DNA from: Desulfuromonadales bacterium
GTDB lineage: Bacteria; Desulfobacterota; Desulfuromonadia; Desulfuromonadales; BM103
DNA: 64,000 nt
Assembly: GCA_014860225.1 (NCBI GenBank)
Contig: JACZKE010000017.1
Coordinates: forward strand, 16,506 to 80,505
Direction: 5' to 3'
Below the pieces are notes generated by a model, which saw only the letters and a list, made by a program, of their open reading frames with translations, was not told the DNA's origin and ran no database searches. Shown here piece by piece: positions 52,661 to 62,951 of the stretch. Position numbers and translations under genes: made by a program. How positions within the stretch are numbered: position 1 is the first letter of the stretch; every line of letters begins with the position of its first letter.

Positions 52661-53797
52661 TTATTCACGCTCGAAATCAGGCGCCAGGACTCTCTTGTAA
52701 GCAGCGATTGCTGTGTCTACGCTGTAGAAACGGCCTCTTTCAATCAGGCTTCGCCGATATTCGTCATCAATATCAGATTCAATTGATTCAATAATTGCTT
52801 TAGATAGATCCTCAATGTTCCCAACTTTGACAAGCCGGCCATACCTTCCGTCATCCAATATCTCACTGGGTCCGCTCTTGCAGTCTGTAGAGACGACTGG
52901 TGTTCCCAAGACCAACGACTGAATTAATACATTCGGCAAACCTTCGTGGATTGAGGAGAGCACTAATGCTTTTGCCTTTGCAATGTAAGGGAATGGATTA
53001 CTGCAGAATCCAGGAAGACCGACTTCATTCTCCAATCCGAGTTCTATTATTGCAGCTTCCAGGTTGCTACGTTCAGGACCTTCACCGAGGATTAACAGTT
53101 TTGATTTTATTCTTTTTCTTACGAATGAAAAGGCATGGATCAGAGTCAAGAAATCCTTTTGTATTGCCAGTCTGCCTACAGCAAGGATGACAGGAGTGGT
53201 ACTATCCGTGAACCACATATGATCAATGCTTTCCTGAGCACACTGCACTATCATTTTGTCATCAACAGGGTTGTAAATAACTTCAATCGAGGTCTTTGGG
53301 ATTTGAAGAAAAGTTTGCAAGTTTTCACTGACTCCAGTGGAGACAGCAACAATCTTGTCAGCGAGAAGATAAGTCTTTGCTTTGACTTGTTTGTGCACAA
53401 AACTCATGAGGCGTTTTTTTGAACCGATTTGAAGGTAAGGAATTGTGTCTGCTTCACGAACGACAACTCGGACAGGGACCCGTGCCAGAATCCGGGCCCA
53501 GACCACGATCTGGTTTATATGATCAATGGTTGAAAGAATGGCAAGAGGGCGTACTTGGCGAAGATAGCGTACCAAGGCGGGTAAAGATTTAAGTGTCCGG
53601 GTTGCTCCTAAGTCAATGATATTGATGGTATCCGGAGCAAATGCCAAGTATGGCCCTTCTGCTTTAACAAGGACAAGGTCAACGGAAAAGTTTAACTTTG
53701 AAAATCCTGTTGCCAGATCCAGCATCACTCGTTCAGCACCTCCACCCCTCATTGAGGGGGCAAAGAATGCGATCTTTTTTTTGTTTGTGTGAGACAA
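52661..53797 (-). CDS. GT4 glycosyltransferase
   Basis: A 378-residue GT-B protein. A TTG at 53797 has GGGAGG six bases upstream and gives the family start KKIAFFAPSMRGGGAERVML. The longer frame back to 53866 has no ribosome-binding site. The region ILAVGRLAIQKDFLTLI follows. The donor motif reads EGLPNVLIQSL, so the second Glu of E-x7-E is Gln, a substitution seen in some GT4 enzymes. It appears complete and adds a sugar to the repeat unit. It is separated from the asparagine-synthase gene upstream by 75 bases. Confidence 0.88.
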   Translation of the reverse strand: MSHTNKKKIAFFAPSMRGGGAERVMLDLATGFSKLNFSVDLVLVKAEGPYLAFAPDTINIIDLGATRTLKSLPALVRYLRQVRPLAILSTIDHINQIVVWARILARVPVRVVVREADTIPYLQIGSKKRLMSFVHKQVKAKTYLLADKIVAVSTGVSENLQTFLQIPKTSIEVIYNPVDDKMIVQCAQESIDHMWFTDSTTPVILAVGRLAIQKDFLTLIHAFSFVRKRIKSKLLILGEGPERSNLEAAIIELGLENEVGLPGFCSNPFPYIAKAKALVLSSIHEGLPNVLIQSLVLGTPVVSTDCKSGPSEILDDGRYGRLVKVGNIEDLSKAIIESIESDIDDEYRRSLIERGRFYSVDTAIAAYKRVLAPDFERE

Positions 53798-53872
53798 GTA
53801 GTGCCTCCCGGTGCTATTGAAACAATTAGCATTATTCGCCTGAGCTAGGAGTCTTTTGACATACACATTGAA

Positions 53873-55867
53873 CTACACAAACGGCCCGCTTGTATCTGAC
53901 TTTTCATTATCAAGCCATGCCTGAAACATCAGTATGTTCCACAACATCCCTTCACAATTTTTTTTACCAGAGATGTGCTCATCCCATTTTTGCCGAATAG
54001 CTTTAGTACAAAAGATTCCTTCTCTATTTAGTTTCTGTTCATTCAAAAGTGACTCAGACCATTCTCTCAAATATCCCCTTAACCATGACCTAAGAGGTAC
54101 TCCCAACCCCCTTTTTGGGTGATCAATCAGGTGCCTTGGAACATGTTTTTCCAAGACTTGTCGCAGTATCCATTTACCCTGTCCATTCCTGACCTTGAGT
54201 TTACGAGGTATCCGCCAAGAAAATTCGAGAATACGATGGTCCAGAAGAGGAACTCGTGTTTCCAAACTAAAATTCATCGAAGTCCTATCTAATTTAACCA
54301 GAATATCATCAGGAAGATAGGTAATTTGGTCAAAATATGACATACAATCTATAAAATTATCTAAGCTAGGAGAATCAGTCAAAACATTGATATCACTCGT
54401 ATTATATTTACAATTCAAAATTTCGTTTGGATGTTTGTTGATCGATAAAATTCTTTCATACAAATCGTTTCTATTGAGGCTACTTAGCAGACTAGAAAAA
54501 CTTTTTAATTTATGACTAACCGACCCTTCTCTTCCATATTTAGATAACTTACGTGTAAAACATTTAAAGACATAATCAAGGAATTTGTCTGGAGTTTTTT
54601 GTATCAGAATAGAAAGCGCGTTTTTCGTAAAACAATTAACATCTCCAATTTTATTCCAGATTTCATCTGCCAGAAAGTAGCGATTATATCCAGAGAACAG
54701 TTCATCTCCACCATCGCCTGAAAGACTCACCGTGACATGATCCCTTGTAACCATGGATAACAACAATGTAGGTATTTGAGAGGGATCCGAGAATGGCTCG
54801 TCAAAGATGCCTGGTAATTCAGGGATTACCGCCAGGCATTCCTTCTCTGTGACTAAAAACTCCGTATGTTCAGTACCTAAATGCGCTGCGACTGCCTTTG
54901 CATTCAGTGATTCATCATATTCTTTTTCATTGAAACCAATTGTGAATGTCTTGATTGGTTGGTCACACATCGACTGCATGAGTGCGACCACTGTGGAAGA
55001 ATCAACACCACCAGACAAGAAAGCCCCCAGCGGTACATCAGAAATCATCTGGTTCTTGATTGTCTCTTTCAGTAAACTTTCTAACTCTTCAATCGCCTCA
55101 TATTCGTTCACTTCTTCGATTCGGGAGGAGCCTCCATCTATTAATCGTTCAATTGACCAATAACAGAATTTGTGTTTCTCAATATTCGTATTTTTATTAA
55201 AACTTTCAAGGTTTAACTTGATAAAATGACCAGGTTCTAGCTTGTATATGCCCCTGTAAATGCTCAATGGTGAAGGTATATATCCGTATTTCAAGTATTT
55301 ACCAAGGCTGGTATTGTCAATTTCAGCAGTCCAATCTGGGTGTAACTTTAGCGACTTAAGTTCTGAACCGAACAAAAAAGAACTCTTTGCCCAGCCATAG
55401 TAAAGAGGTTTCTCACCAGTGCGATCCCTGCACAAATAAAATATTTTTTGATATGAATCATAAAAAGAAAACGAGAACATGCCGACAAGAATTTTGAGAG
55501 CACTTTCAATCCCCAGATGAATAATCGCCTCTAATAAGACCTCCGTGTCTGAACGACTGCGCCAAGCGATTCCAGCATGCGCATGCTCTAAAAAATCCCT
55601 GATTTCGCGAAAGTTATAGATTTCGCCATTGTAAACAATTACAAAACGGCCACATGAGGATTGCATGGGCTGTCTGCCTGTGGCAGCGGTATCGATAATA
55701 GATAATCGTCTGTGACCGAGTGCAATTCCAGACTCAGGATCGACCCAACAGCCAAAATCATCAGGGCCACGATGGTATAATGCATCTCTCATCTTGCACA
55801 CTGTGGAAATCAGATAGTCTGCACTTTTGTCTTTATTTAGATCCAGAAAGCCTGCATAGCCGCACAT
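53873..55867 (-). CDS. asnB: Glutamine-hydrolysing asparagine synthase
   Basis: A 664-residue AsnB-type enzyme. It opens MCGYAGF, with Cys2 as the N-terminal glutaminase nucleophile, followed by the RGPDDFG and YNGEIYN blocks. The synthase domain has the PP-loop LSGGVDSST and SGDGGDELFSGY. In polysaccharide loci such enzymes amidate carboxylated sugars or amino acids, and do not make asparagine for protein. The middle of the gene (54200-54700) is visibly richer in A and T than its neighbours, hinting at separate origin. ATG follows AAAGGTGTCACG. It appears complete. Confidence 0.92.
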   Translation of the reverse strand: MCGYAGFLDLNKDKSADYLISTVCKMRDALYHRGPDDFGCWVDPESGIALGHRRLSIIDTAATGRQPMQSSCGRFVIVYNGEIYNFREIRDFLEHAHAGIAWRSRSDTEVLLEAIIHLGIESALKILVGMFSFSFYDSYQKIFYLCRDRTGEKPLYYGWAKSSFLFGSELKSLKLHPDWTAEIDNTSLGKYLKYGYIPSPLSIYRGIYKLEPGHFIKLNLESFNKNTNIEKHKFCYWSIERLIDGGSSRIEEVNEYEAIEELESLLKETIKNQMISDVPLGAFLSGGVDSSTVVALMQSMCDQPIKTFTIGFNEKEYDESLNAKAVAAHLGTEHTEFLVTEKECLAVIPELPGIFDEPFSDPSQIPTLLLSMVTRDHVTVSLSGDGGDELFSGYNRYFLADEIWNKIGDVNCFTKNALSILIQKTPDKFLDYVFKCFTRKLSKYGREGSVSHKLKSFSSLLSSLNRNDLYERILSINKHPNEILNCKYNTSDINVLTDSPSLDNFIDCMSYFDQITYLPDDILVKLDRTSMNFSLETRVPLLDHRILEFSWRIPRKLKVRNGQGKWILRQVLEKHVPRHLIDHPKRGLGVPLRSWLRGYLREWSESLLNEQKLNREGIFCTKAIRQKWDEHISGKKNCEGMLWNILMFQAWLDNEKSDTSGPFV

Positions 55868-55964
55868 CGTGACACCTTTTGTGGCTTTAAAGTTATTTTT
55901 TATCTTTTGATTTTTTAACCTGTGGTTTGCACGCAGAAAGAAACGGGCCCTGTTGAAAGTGTGA

Positions 55965-57146
55965 TCAACAAGACTCCAAATGCGTCAGTTTAGCGTTGAT
56001 CAGCTGCCTCTTTTTACGTGTTCTCTTGAGAAAGAATCGATAAGCTTGCTCCAAATCCTGTGTTGCAGCCTTGATGCTGAAGCGTTCTTTGACGAGAGCC
56101 CGTGAACTTTCACCCATGGCGATACGCTTGTTCTGATCGCAAACGATCGAACGGACTCTCTGCGCCAAGGTGTCGACATCATCAACTGGGACGACATAAC
56201 CGTTGACATTCTCATGAATAATCTCATGAAGATAGGTGCAGTTCGTTGCGACAACCGGCAGAGATGCGCGCATCGCTTCGAGGAGCACATTCGGACAGCT
56301 CTCGGACCTGCTCGTTAAGACGAGCAAATCCATTCTGCTCAAAGCCACATCAACATCATCCCGCAGTCCCAACAGATGGACTTTCCCATGCAGACCGTTT
56401 CTATCGATAGCACTCTCGATGGAAGCCCTTTCCGGGCCGTCGCCGATGATCCAGTAGTCTGCATCAAACCCGCCGTCCGAAATTTTTTTTGCCATCGACA
56501 GGAACATCACATGGTTTTTAACCGGATGCAGACGACCCACGATGCCGATGACCGGGACTCCCCTTTTGATTTTATCGTAAAATGTCTGTTCACCCCTCCT
56601 GAAAATTTGCTCGTCTCCACAGTCGAAACCATTCCTGATGACTCGTATCGGGGCCTTTTTCATGAAGGACATTTCCTTCATTGCAAATTCCTGCATGGCA
56701 ATTGAATTGACGATCCAGCCCGAACATTTCAAATTCATGACCGAGTAGGCATAGGGCCAAACCCAATCCAGACCACTTTTACCCCTCAGTCCGCCGATAA
56801 TGACTGGAACCCCTGCCAGGATCGCTGGAATCCGTGCATAATGATTCGCCGAAGATGACCATGCATGAACCAAGTCGAAACGTTCATTTCTCATCCAGAT
56901 AAAGGCATCCTTAAAATAGCGCCGCCTTGACCAAGTTTTGTCTCCCAGATATCTCACCGGAATACCACTCGCTTTTAGCATCTCGAGAGGACGATCGCAG
57001 ACGTTATTGTAATAGGCGACCTGTACATCAAACACTCGTTGATCGATCTGCGGAGCAAGCCGCGCGATCTGCATCTCCGCACCTCCAACCTGAAGCGATC
57101 CGTTGACGATGAGTGTTTTAATGCGATGACTGTTGTACTCATGCAT
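55965..57146 (-). CDS. GT4 glycosyltransferase
   Basis: A 393-residue GT-B glycosyltransferase. The ATG at 57146 overlaps the stop of the polymerase gene by eight bases (ATGCATGA). A longer frame inside that gene is not used. Landmarks are the acceptor loop SLQVGGAEMQIAR, PVIGIVGRLHPVKNHVMFLS, and the donor motif SESCPNVLLEAM with both Glu residues. It is transcribed before asnB. It acts in the cytoplasm on the lipid-linked repeat unit. The donor is unknown. Confidence 0.9.
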   Translation of the reverse strand: MHEYNSHRIKTLIVNGSLQVGGAEMQIARLAPQIDQRVFDVQVAYYNNVCDRPLEMLKASGIPVRYLGDKTWSRRRYFKDAFIWMRNERFDLVHAWSSSANHYARIPAILAGVPVIIGGLRGKSGLDWVWPYAYSVMNLKCSGWIVNSIAMQEFAMKEMSFMKKAPIRVIRNGFDCGDEQIFRRGEQTFYDKIKRGVPVIGIVGRLHPVKNHVMFLSMAKKISDGGFDADYWIIGDGPERASIESAIDRNGLHGKVHLLGLRDDVDVALSRMDLLVLTSRSESCPNVLLEAMRASLPVVATNCTYLHEIIHENVNGYVVPVDDVDTLAQRVRSIVCDQNKRIAMGESSRALVKERFSIKAATQDLEQAYRFFLKRTRKKRQLINAKLTHLESC

Positions 57147-58371
57147 GCCTGGCCCCTGATAGTGCTTGCGGTAGCGTGTAGTCTGCCGGCCTGCCGGCCC
57201 TGAGGTGTTTTTCAATGATCGCAATACCCAGGATAAAACCAAAATTCGCAGGAGCGAAAATCGCAACGAACTGAACCATGAGAAACATAATGAAGAATGC
57301 CCCTAGTTCCAATTTCTCAACAGGGCTCAAGACGTTCAGAAACATGCATTTGAAGGTTGCACATCCAAGCCATGCCAGCCATCCGACATAAAACCATGCA
57401 CAAAAACCGCCGAAGGCCAGATGCAGCCACAAGAAGGTATTGTGTGGCTTGATGCCGGTCGAAGTAAACCCGGCGTAAGATCCTTGCCCGGAAAAGAGTG
57501 TATCAAGCATGTCTTCTGACGCGGACTGCCAGTACGTGATTCTGTCACTTTCTGTCTGCATGCGGTAATAGTAACCCGTGGTGATGTTATCGAATTGAAC
57601 AGCAAACACCGTGATTGCAACGAACGCCAGCAGGGCCAGGATCAGCAGGTCTATCCCACCTTTCCGTCCGATCAGGAGCGCAACGATATAACAGAACAGG
57701 CCGAGACCGAACATGAGCAGCCCTGTCCTGGAGAGTGTCATGAGAACTATGGATGAAAGGGAAACAGCCAAAACAAGACAGAACAGCTTCGTCGCAAGCC
57801 TGCAACGGATGCTGTAGAACAGCAATGCGGTCGACGTCAACGCTGCAAACTGTGCCAGAGCGTTCGGATTAGCGAACATGGAACCAGCAGCATTACCGGT
57901 GAGTCCAAGCCTGGTGTGACCGAGCTCAATATCGAACCACTGACCACCCAGGTAGACTGAAATGAGTACGCAGGTTGAAAGGAATACGATAAACCGGAAC
58001 AATGCAGCATCATTTCTGGTTATGAAGCATGCCATCATCAGAAAACTGAGCCAGTACACCATGTTCCTGTTGAACAGCTCGTAGAAGTAAAGGTCCGTGA
58101 TGTTGGCAATTATGCTGATGATGAGCGCAAAATAAACACTTACGGGAATCGACTCATGACGAAAAATCATGATAACAAAAGCAAGGACTGCACTGGCGAG
58201 GATGATCGCTCCCGAGAGTCCGTAGATGTTCAGAATACCGAACTGAGCCCCGAAGACCCTGCAGGTCATGGAGAAATAAAGCAGGAATTCGATTCCGATT
58301 AACCAGAGATCAACAGTACGTTCGGAAGATTCCTTCAAAGCACTATTCGTAATCGTTGTCACGTTTTCCAT
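57139..58371 (-). CDS. O-antigen polymerase-like membrane protein (Wzy)
   Basis: A 410-residue hydrophobic protein from ATG 58371 (a TTG 33 bases upstream is possible). It has about 11-12 membrane segments and the late periplasmic loop SGQGSYAGFTSTGIKPHNTFLWLHLAFGG, whose HNTFL motif is the hallmark of the Wzy/WaaL fold. It should polymerise repeat units at the periplasmic face of the inner membrane. Its stop overlaps the next glycosyltransferase gene. It is one of two polymerase/ligase candidates in the locus, the other being at 33554. Confidence 0.85.
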   Translation of the reverse strand: MENVTTITNSALKESSERTVDLWLIGIEFLLYFSMTCRVFGAQFGILNIYGLSGAIILASAVLAFVIMIFRHESIPVSVYFALIISIIANITDLYFYELFNRNMVYWLSFLMMACFITRNDAALFRFIVFLSTCVLISVYLGGQWFDIELGHTRLGLTGNAAGSMFANPNALAQFAALTSTALLFYSIRCRLATKLFCLVLAVSLSSIVLMTLSRTGLLMFGLGLFCYIVALLIGRKGGIDLLILALLAFVAITVFAVQFDNITTGYYYRMQTESDRITYWQSASEDMLDTLFSGQGSYAGFTSTGIKPHNTFLWLHLAFGGFCAWFYVGWLAWLGCATFKCMFLNVLSPVEKLELGAFFIMFLMVQFVAIFAPANFGFILGIAIIEKHLRAGRPADYTLPQALSGARHA

Positions 58372-58477
58372 AAGTAGCCTGTATGAATGAAAGTTATTTG
58401 TCAATCATCACCAGTCTATAATCCACCTTGAATAATGCAGCCATCACACATAATGGCATACCCTGTCCAAGTTCAGT

Positions 58478-59794
58478 TTAAGCTGCTGAATATGCCTGAA
58501 CCGTGAATTTGTAAGTCATTATAATATAATAAAGATTCAACAGCACTCCCAGGAACGCAAAGGTCGCGATAACAACTATGACCGATTTACTAAGAAGAGC
58601 AAGGACGACGACCGTTGACACCCTGAGGAGCAATCCCGACAATTGGAACAGGAAATTGAACCTCAGCTTCTTGAGCAGGATAATCATCTGTCTGGACGGA
58701 TTATTGACGAATGCCACGAATATCCACGGCGCCAGGATTTGCGTATAGTAACCGGCCTCACTCCAATTGGCTCCGAAGACGTACGAGAATAAACCCTCTC
58801 CCCAAATCATCAGCATACCGAACGGCAACACCCCCATCAACGCGAAGACTGAAGTGGACCTGAGCAGACTCTTCGCCAGCGCAGCCTTATCGTCCTGCAA
58901 TTCGGCAACGTTTTGCAAGTAGACTCTACTGAACGAATCACCGATCAACTTGATGGGTTTTTGCAGAACCGATTGACTTAACCCGTAGAAACCGACAACC
59001 TGTGGTGTGAAAAATATGGTCAAGAGCAGCACGATTGTGTTCTGCGATGCAGAGTTGAGCAATGAGTTCGACACCTGGTATTTCGGAAATTCGTCATGCT
59101 TCTTGGCCACTATTTTAAGTCTGTCAACTCCTAGATAATCAAGCTCATTGAAAACGCCGGCTCTATTGAGTGCAATGAACATGACGACAATCGCCAGCAA
59201 GGCGCCCGGGATACTTGCCAGAAGCAAGGCATAGGGATTTGAACCGTAAAAATATCCGTAAATGACTTTTATGATGACAGTGATCAATGCTGTCACCAGG
59301 TACAAGATCGACAATATCTGGTACTTTTTTTTTCTGACTAGATAACTGGTCAACGCTAGATGGATCCCCATCGTGAAATAGCCGATGATAACGAACAAAA
59401 CAATCAGGGGACCAATCTGTCCGAATATGTCAGGATTGATGTAATATGCAGAATAGCTAAGAAAAGCTATCACCAGCGTGCTGATGATACAGATGTAGAA
59501 GCACAAGAACATGATCGTTTTTGCATTGTTTTCTTCTCTCTCGATGATAATTGCTGTCTCGTATCTCATGCATGAGAATATCGACAGAACAGCGACAACC
59601 GAACCCACTAAAACCATGATTCCATAGTCGTTTGGCGTATATAGCCTGGTGATGATCGGCGTGAAAATCAGAATAACGAACTGTGCAGAAAGATTCCCGG
59701 CCAACAGTTTCGACATGTTCGTCAGGAAATCTTTGTGGGCTGATAATTTCAGCCGCCCCAATGTTTTGTAATAACAGGAATAATTTAATCCCAT
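58478..59794 (-). CDS. Polysaccharide flippase (Wzx family)
   Basis: A 438-residue membrane protein with about 12 segments of the MATE-like polysaccharide transporter fold. The start region LLAGNLSAQFVILIFTPIITRLYTPNDYGIM is characteristic of Wzx/RfbX-type exporters. It flips undecaprenyl-linked repeat units to the periplasm. No ribosome-binding site is clear: ATG 59794 is the longest choice, while Met27 would remove a short tail before the first helix. The gene follows the pectate-lyase-like gene and precedes the polymerase. Confidence 0.9.
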   Translation of the reverse strand: MGLNYSCYYKTLGRLKLSAHKDFLTNMSKLLAGNLSAQFVILIFTPIITRLYTPNDYGIMVLVGSVVAVLSIFSCMRYETAIIIEREENNAKTIMFLCFYICIISTLVIAFLSYSAYYINPDIFGQIGPLIVLFVIIGYFTMGIHLALTSYLVRKKKYQILSILYLVTALITVIIKVIYGYFYGSNPYALLLASIPGALLAIVVMFIALNRAGVFNELDYLGVDRLKIVAKKHDEFPKYQVSNSLLNSASQNTIVLLLTIFFTPQVVGFYGLSQSVLQKPIKLIGDSFSRVYLQNVAELQDDKAALAKSLLRSTSVFALMGVLPFGMLMIWGEGLFSYVFGANWSEAGYYTQILAPWIFVAFVNNPSRQMIILLKKLRFNFLFQLSGLLLRVSTVVVLALLSKSVIVVIATFAFLGVLLNLYYIIMTYKFTVQAYSAA

Positions 59795-60064
59795 ATTCGA
59801 GCCAGTTTACCTGAATCAGCTTCTGAACACTTCGGACAGTATAAATCCATGCACAGTTAATGAATCAATCATCAACTCCATAACTTCAATTCGCTTAATC
59901 ATAATGGTCGTTGATTAGATTTATTTATAAACCAAATCACATGCAATACAACAATACGAACGAACGAGTCAACCGAGCTATTTTGTTTATCTGGAGCTAT
60001 AACTTAGGGTTGATTAAGCGTAGAAAGGGAGACAGACAAGCAGAGCTTCAGTCAGCCAGAACGT

Positions 60065-61396
60065 CTATTCTACGGCAGCGGCCATTTGATGGAGTATCTC
60101 TTCGATATTGGTGTAACCGTCGCCATCGTAGTCACTATTCGGATTCGCCGGCACTGGGAATGATCGCCTGGTCGGCAACACGACCGGCATCACTGGAGGT
60201 CGTTTGTTGTACAATCCGGTACCGGAGCGAACTTCATTCACGAGGCGTTCATCGACAGGATCTCCGAATCCGTTCGAAACGATACCATCGCGCTCTCCAG
60301 GACGTGCACCCGCATTAGAAAGGACGCTCTCTAGCACCAGATGGGATGGCAGCAATTTGATGTCCTTTTGGAAGACGACCGGGAACCCGACCAGAAAAGG
60401 TCTTAATCTCTCGTTGTACAGGGAGTCCGTGGCCAAGTTGTCAGACATGTAAATCTTCGACCCTGGTACGATGTCTTTAACTGCGCCGACTGCAGCAATT
60501 CCAAATGGCGTATTCGGCCCAGAGAGAAAGAGATTGCCAACCAGATTGACATAATTCGGCCCAGTCGATGACCCGATCACCACGTGGGCATGAGGCCCGA
60601 TATTATAGGAAAGGTTATTGACGATATCTGCCGATACCTTGCCCTTGATTCGGGGTTGACGCTCCATATGACTGAGCCACAGATTCCCGACCAGAGAGAT
60701 AAGCATGGTCCCATCGCTGATAAGAGTTCCATACTGATTGCCGCTACCTTCAGCGATAAGGTTGTTACTGAAAGTGACATTGTTATTCATTGTATTGTTC
60801 GCACCCGGGTTGAAACTGAGGTTCTCATCATCTCCCCAGGAGACTGATACATGATCGACCATGATATTGTAAGGGACCATCGCACCGTCATTTCGGATAT
60901 CGATCGCGTCCGTCCCGTCATTCGCCGTGTGGCGTACGTAAATATGCTGGATCAGGACATCATGTGTCGAAACTCTCAGCCCGGTTCCGGACAAAATGAT
61001 TCCCGGAGCAGGTGCCGTTTGACCTGCGATACTGACATAAGGGCTGGTGATCCACAGCTGGTTTTTGAGATGGATCTCGCCGCCTACCTCGAAGACGATA
61101 ATTCTCGGACCAGACGTCTGGACAGCTTGGCGAAAGGATCCGTCACCTGAGTCGTTAAGGTTCGTCACTTTGATGATCTGCCCGCCACGGCCAGCAATTG
61201 TATGCGCTCCGAAGCCCTGGGCACCAGGGAAGACCGGCAGCCCCGGGTCTTTTTTGGGAAGGCCTCCAACCATCCCGTTGGCATTATGTGTTAAAGCATC
61301 ATCGACCGGTCCGCCGGCGCAACATAGCAAGGCACTTAACACAGCCAGAAAAGTCGTAATATTCACAAGCCGCCATGTCTGCTTCATAATTCTCAT
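60065..61396 (-). CDS. Pectate-lyase-like beta-helix protein, exported
   Basis: A 443-residue exported protein. A signal peptide is followed by LLCCAGG, where the residue before the second Cys is not ideal for a lipobox. The main part is a right-handed parallel beta-helix of the pectate lyase type: FPGAQGFGAHTIAGRGGQI, SIAGQTAPAPGI, HIYVRHTANDGTDAID and VDHVSVSWGDDENLS. The C-terminus has a calcium-binding loop (YDGDGYTNIEEIL), as in thrombospondin-type-3 or dockerin-like modules. It probably cleaves or binds the exopolysaccharide during export. A close relative lies at 63400. Confidence 0.88.
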   Translation of the reverse strand: MRIMKQTWRLVNITTFLAVLSALLCCAGGPVDDALTHNANGMVGGLPKKDPGLPVFPGAQGFGAHTIAGRGGQIIKVTNLNDSGDGSFRQAVQTSGPRIIVFEVGGEIHLKNQLWITSPYVSIAGQTAPAPGIILSGTGLRVSTHDVLIQHIYVRHTANDGTDAIDIRNDGAMVPYNIMVDHVSVSWGDDENLSFNPGANNTMNNNVTFSNNLIAEGSGNQYGTLISDGTMLISLVGNLWLSHMERQPRIKGKVSADIVNNLSYNIGPHAHVVIGSSTGPNYVNLVGNLFLSGPNTPFGIAAVGAVKDIVPGSKIYMSDNLATDSLYNERLRPFLVGFPVVFQKDIKLLPSHLVLESVLSNAGARPGERDGIVSNGFGDPVDERLVNEVRSGTGLYNKRPPVMPVVLPTRRSFPVPANPNSDYDGDGYTNIEEILHQMAAAVE

Positions 61397-61466
61397 TATT
61401 TACCAGGTTATTTTATGGCAACATGCGATTTTGAAGGCCTTGCGTTATCAACCTCGATCACCACAC

Positions 61467-62486
61467 TCAACAGGACAGGAGATCCGTCAAAATTAATTCT
61501 TGTGGCCAGTATTGGCCTTCATGCCAGTTGAGCTCACTATCCCAGTACCCCAAACAGGCGTGAACAGCCTCAGCATTGAAGCCATAACTGACTTCGAGGA
61601 TAATCGGTTTCCGATCGGCAGTTTTTACAAAGTCAAAAGCAAGGCTTTGCGAGCCGATGCGTTGTGCAACATCGAAAGCTATTTGAATGCATTCTGGATC
61701 GACACGTTCGCTGTCATAATCAATCGCCCCGCTGCCGGATGCCCGGAAATCGTTTTTTCTGACATTGCGGGTGAACCCGAAGGCACGCTTGCCGATGATG
61801 GTGATCCGCGTGTCATAAAGGTTGTCAGGAACGAATTCCTGGAAATAGACATAATTCTTCTCCAGAACTCGCTCGGCATTCCTTTTCCTCGCCTCGAGAA
61901 CAGCACGCGGCATCCTGCTCAGCACCCCTAAATAGTCCTTGCGACTTTTGACCCGGGTTACCTTCTTGTTCAGATCGATAAAATAGCCACCGGATTGAGC
62001 AATTCCAGGGCCAAAGGCTTTTTTAACCAGGCTTCTTGCTTCAGCAGCATTCTTGACCAGTCGTACGTTTGCTGATCCGGCCCCTTTGCTGAGCTTGAAC
62101 ACTATGGGGAAAGACGTTTTCTCGATCCAATCAAACGCGTCCTTCTGATCAAAGAAGATAAAGGTCGGCACCAATGGGGCATCGAGGAATTCCAGCAGAT
62201 ATTTCTGGCTGACCTTGTCATCGAAATGCCAACATGTGGCCAGATTCGGGTACACCTTGATGCCGACCCTTTCGGCCATCCTCAAAATCGGCTTTGCAAC
62301 CAGAACGTCCGCCGGCACTTGGTAAGCCCAATGCCATAGCAAAGCTTCAATGCCTTGCAACTGCGCACTGACATCATTCGCATGGCAGTTTACAATTTTG
62401 TAGGGGATGTTGTTTTGCTGGCAGTATTCGATCCATCGCCCCGAAAAACTCCCTTCTCGTGCATGAATAGCGACTTTGGGGGCCAA
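61467..62486 (-). CDS. ATP-grasp enzyme (RimK/YheC-like)
   Basis: A 339-residue ATP-grasp protein. A TTG at 62486 with GAAGGAGG six bases upstream gives MAPKVAIHAREGSFSGRWIEYC, and the longer frame is not supported. The core has FPIVFKLSKGAGSANVRLVK (ATP lid) and AFDFVKTADRKPIILEVSYG (metal site). Such enzymes form amide bonds or modify amino acids. Its placement between two beta-helix proteins suggests modification of a polysaccharide substituent or of a peptide (inference). It is the second ATP-grasp enzyme of the locus, and only distantly like the one at 47592. Confidence 0.85.
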   Translation of the reverse strand: MAPKVAIHAREGSFSGRWIEYCQQNNIPYKIVNCHANDVSAQLQGIEALLWHWAYQVPADVLVAKPILRMAERVGIKVYPNLATCWHFDDKVSQKYLLEFLDAPLVPTFIFFDQKDAFDWIEKTSFPIVFKLSKGAGSANVRLVKNAAEARSLVKKAFGPGIAQSGGYFIDLNKKVTRVKSRKDYLGVLSRMPRAVLEARKRNAERVLEKNYVYFQEFVPDNLYDTRITIIGKRAFGFTRNVRKNDFRASGSGAIDYDSERVDPECIQIAFDVAQRIGSQSLAFDFVKTADRKPIILEVSYGFNAEAVHACLGYWDSELNWHEGQYWPQELILTDLLSC

Positions 62487-62951
62487 TTTTTCCTCCTTCT
62501 CAAGGACAATTATTTGCCTTAATGACATCAAACTATCTGTCGAAAAACCTATCAATCCAACACATTGGATCTTTTGTTTGTATCCCAGTCAAATGTTATA
62601 TCTAGGGGAAGGAACTTCAATAAAACTTAAGTTATGGTTAAGTGCATATTTATACTAAGCTGCCACTCATACTTTCATCTTATAATCAACAAGTTGTTTG
62701 ACAACATCGCAATGCGTTGGATAATTCAAAAAACTATTAACGCGTATATTCCGAACTCATGGAGCGAGAATAAATTTTCATCACAAAAAACAGGATTAAA
62801 TACAAAACAGACACATTATGAAATCAGCGGATATACCCATTCCACACAACTCCCTATTTATTATTACAATAGATACGGAACGGTCGTTGTCAAGGGAGTT
62901 GTCGTCTTTTCATGCCGCATCTTCTTTGCGCAGCAGTTGATCCCGGGACCG

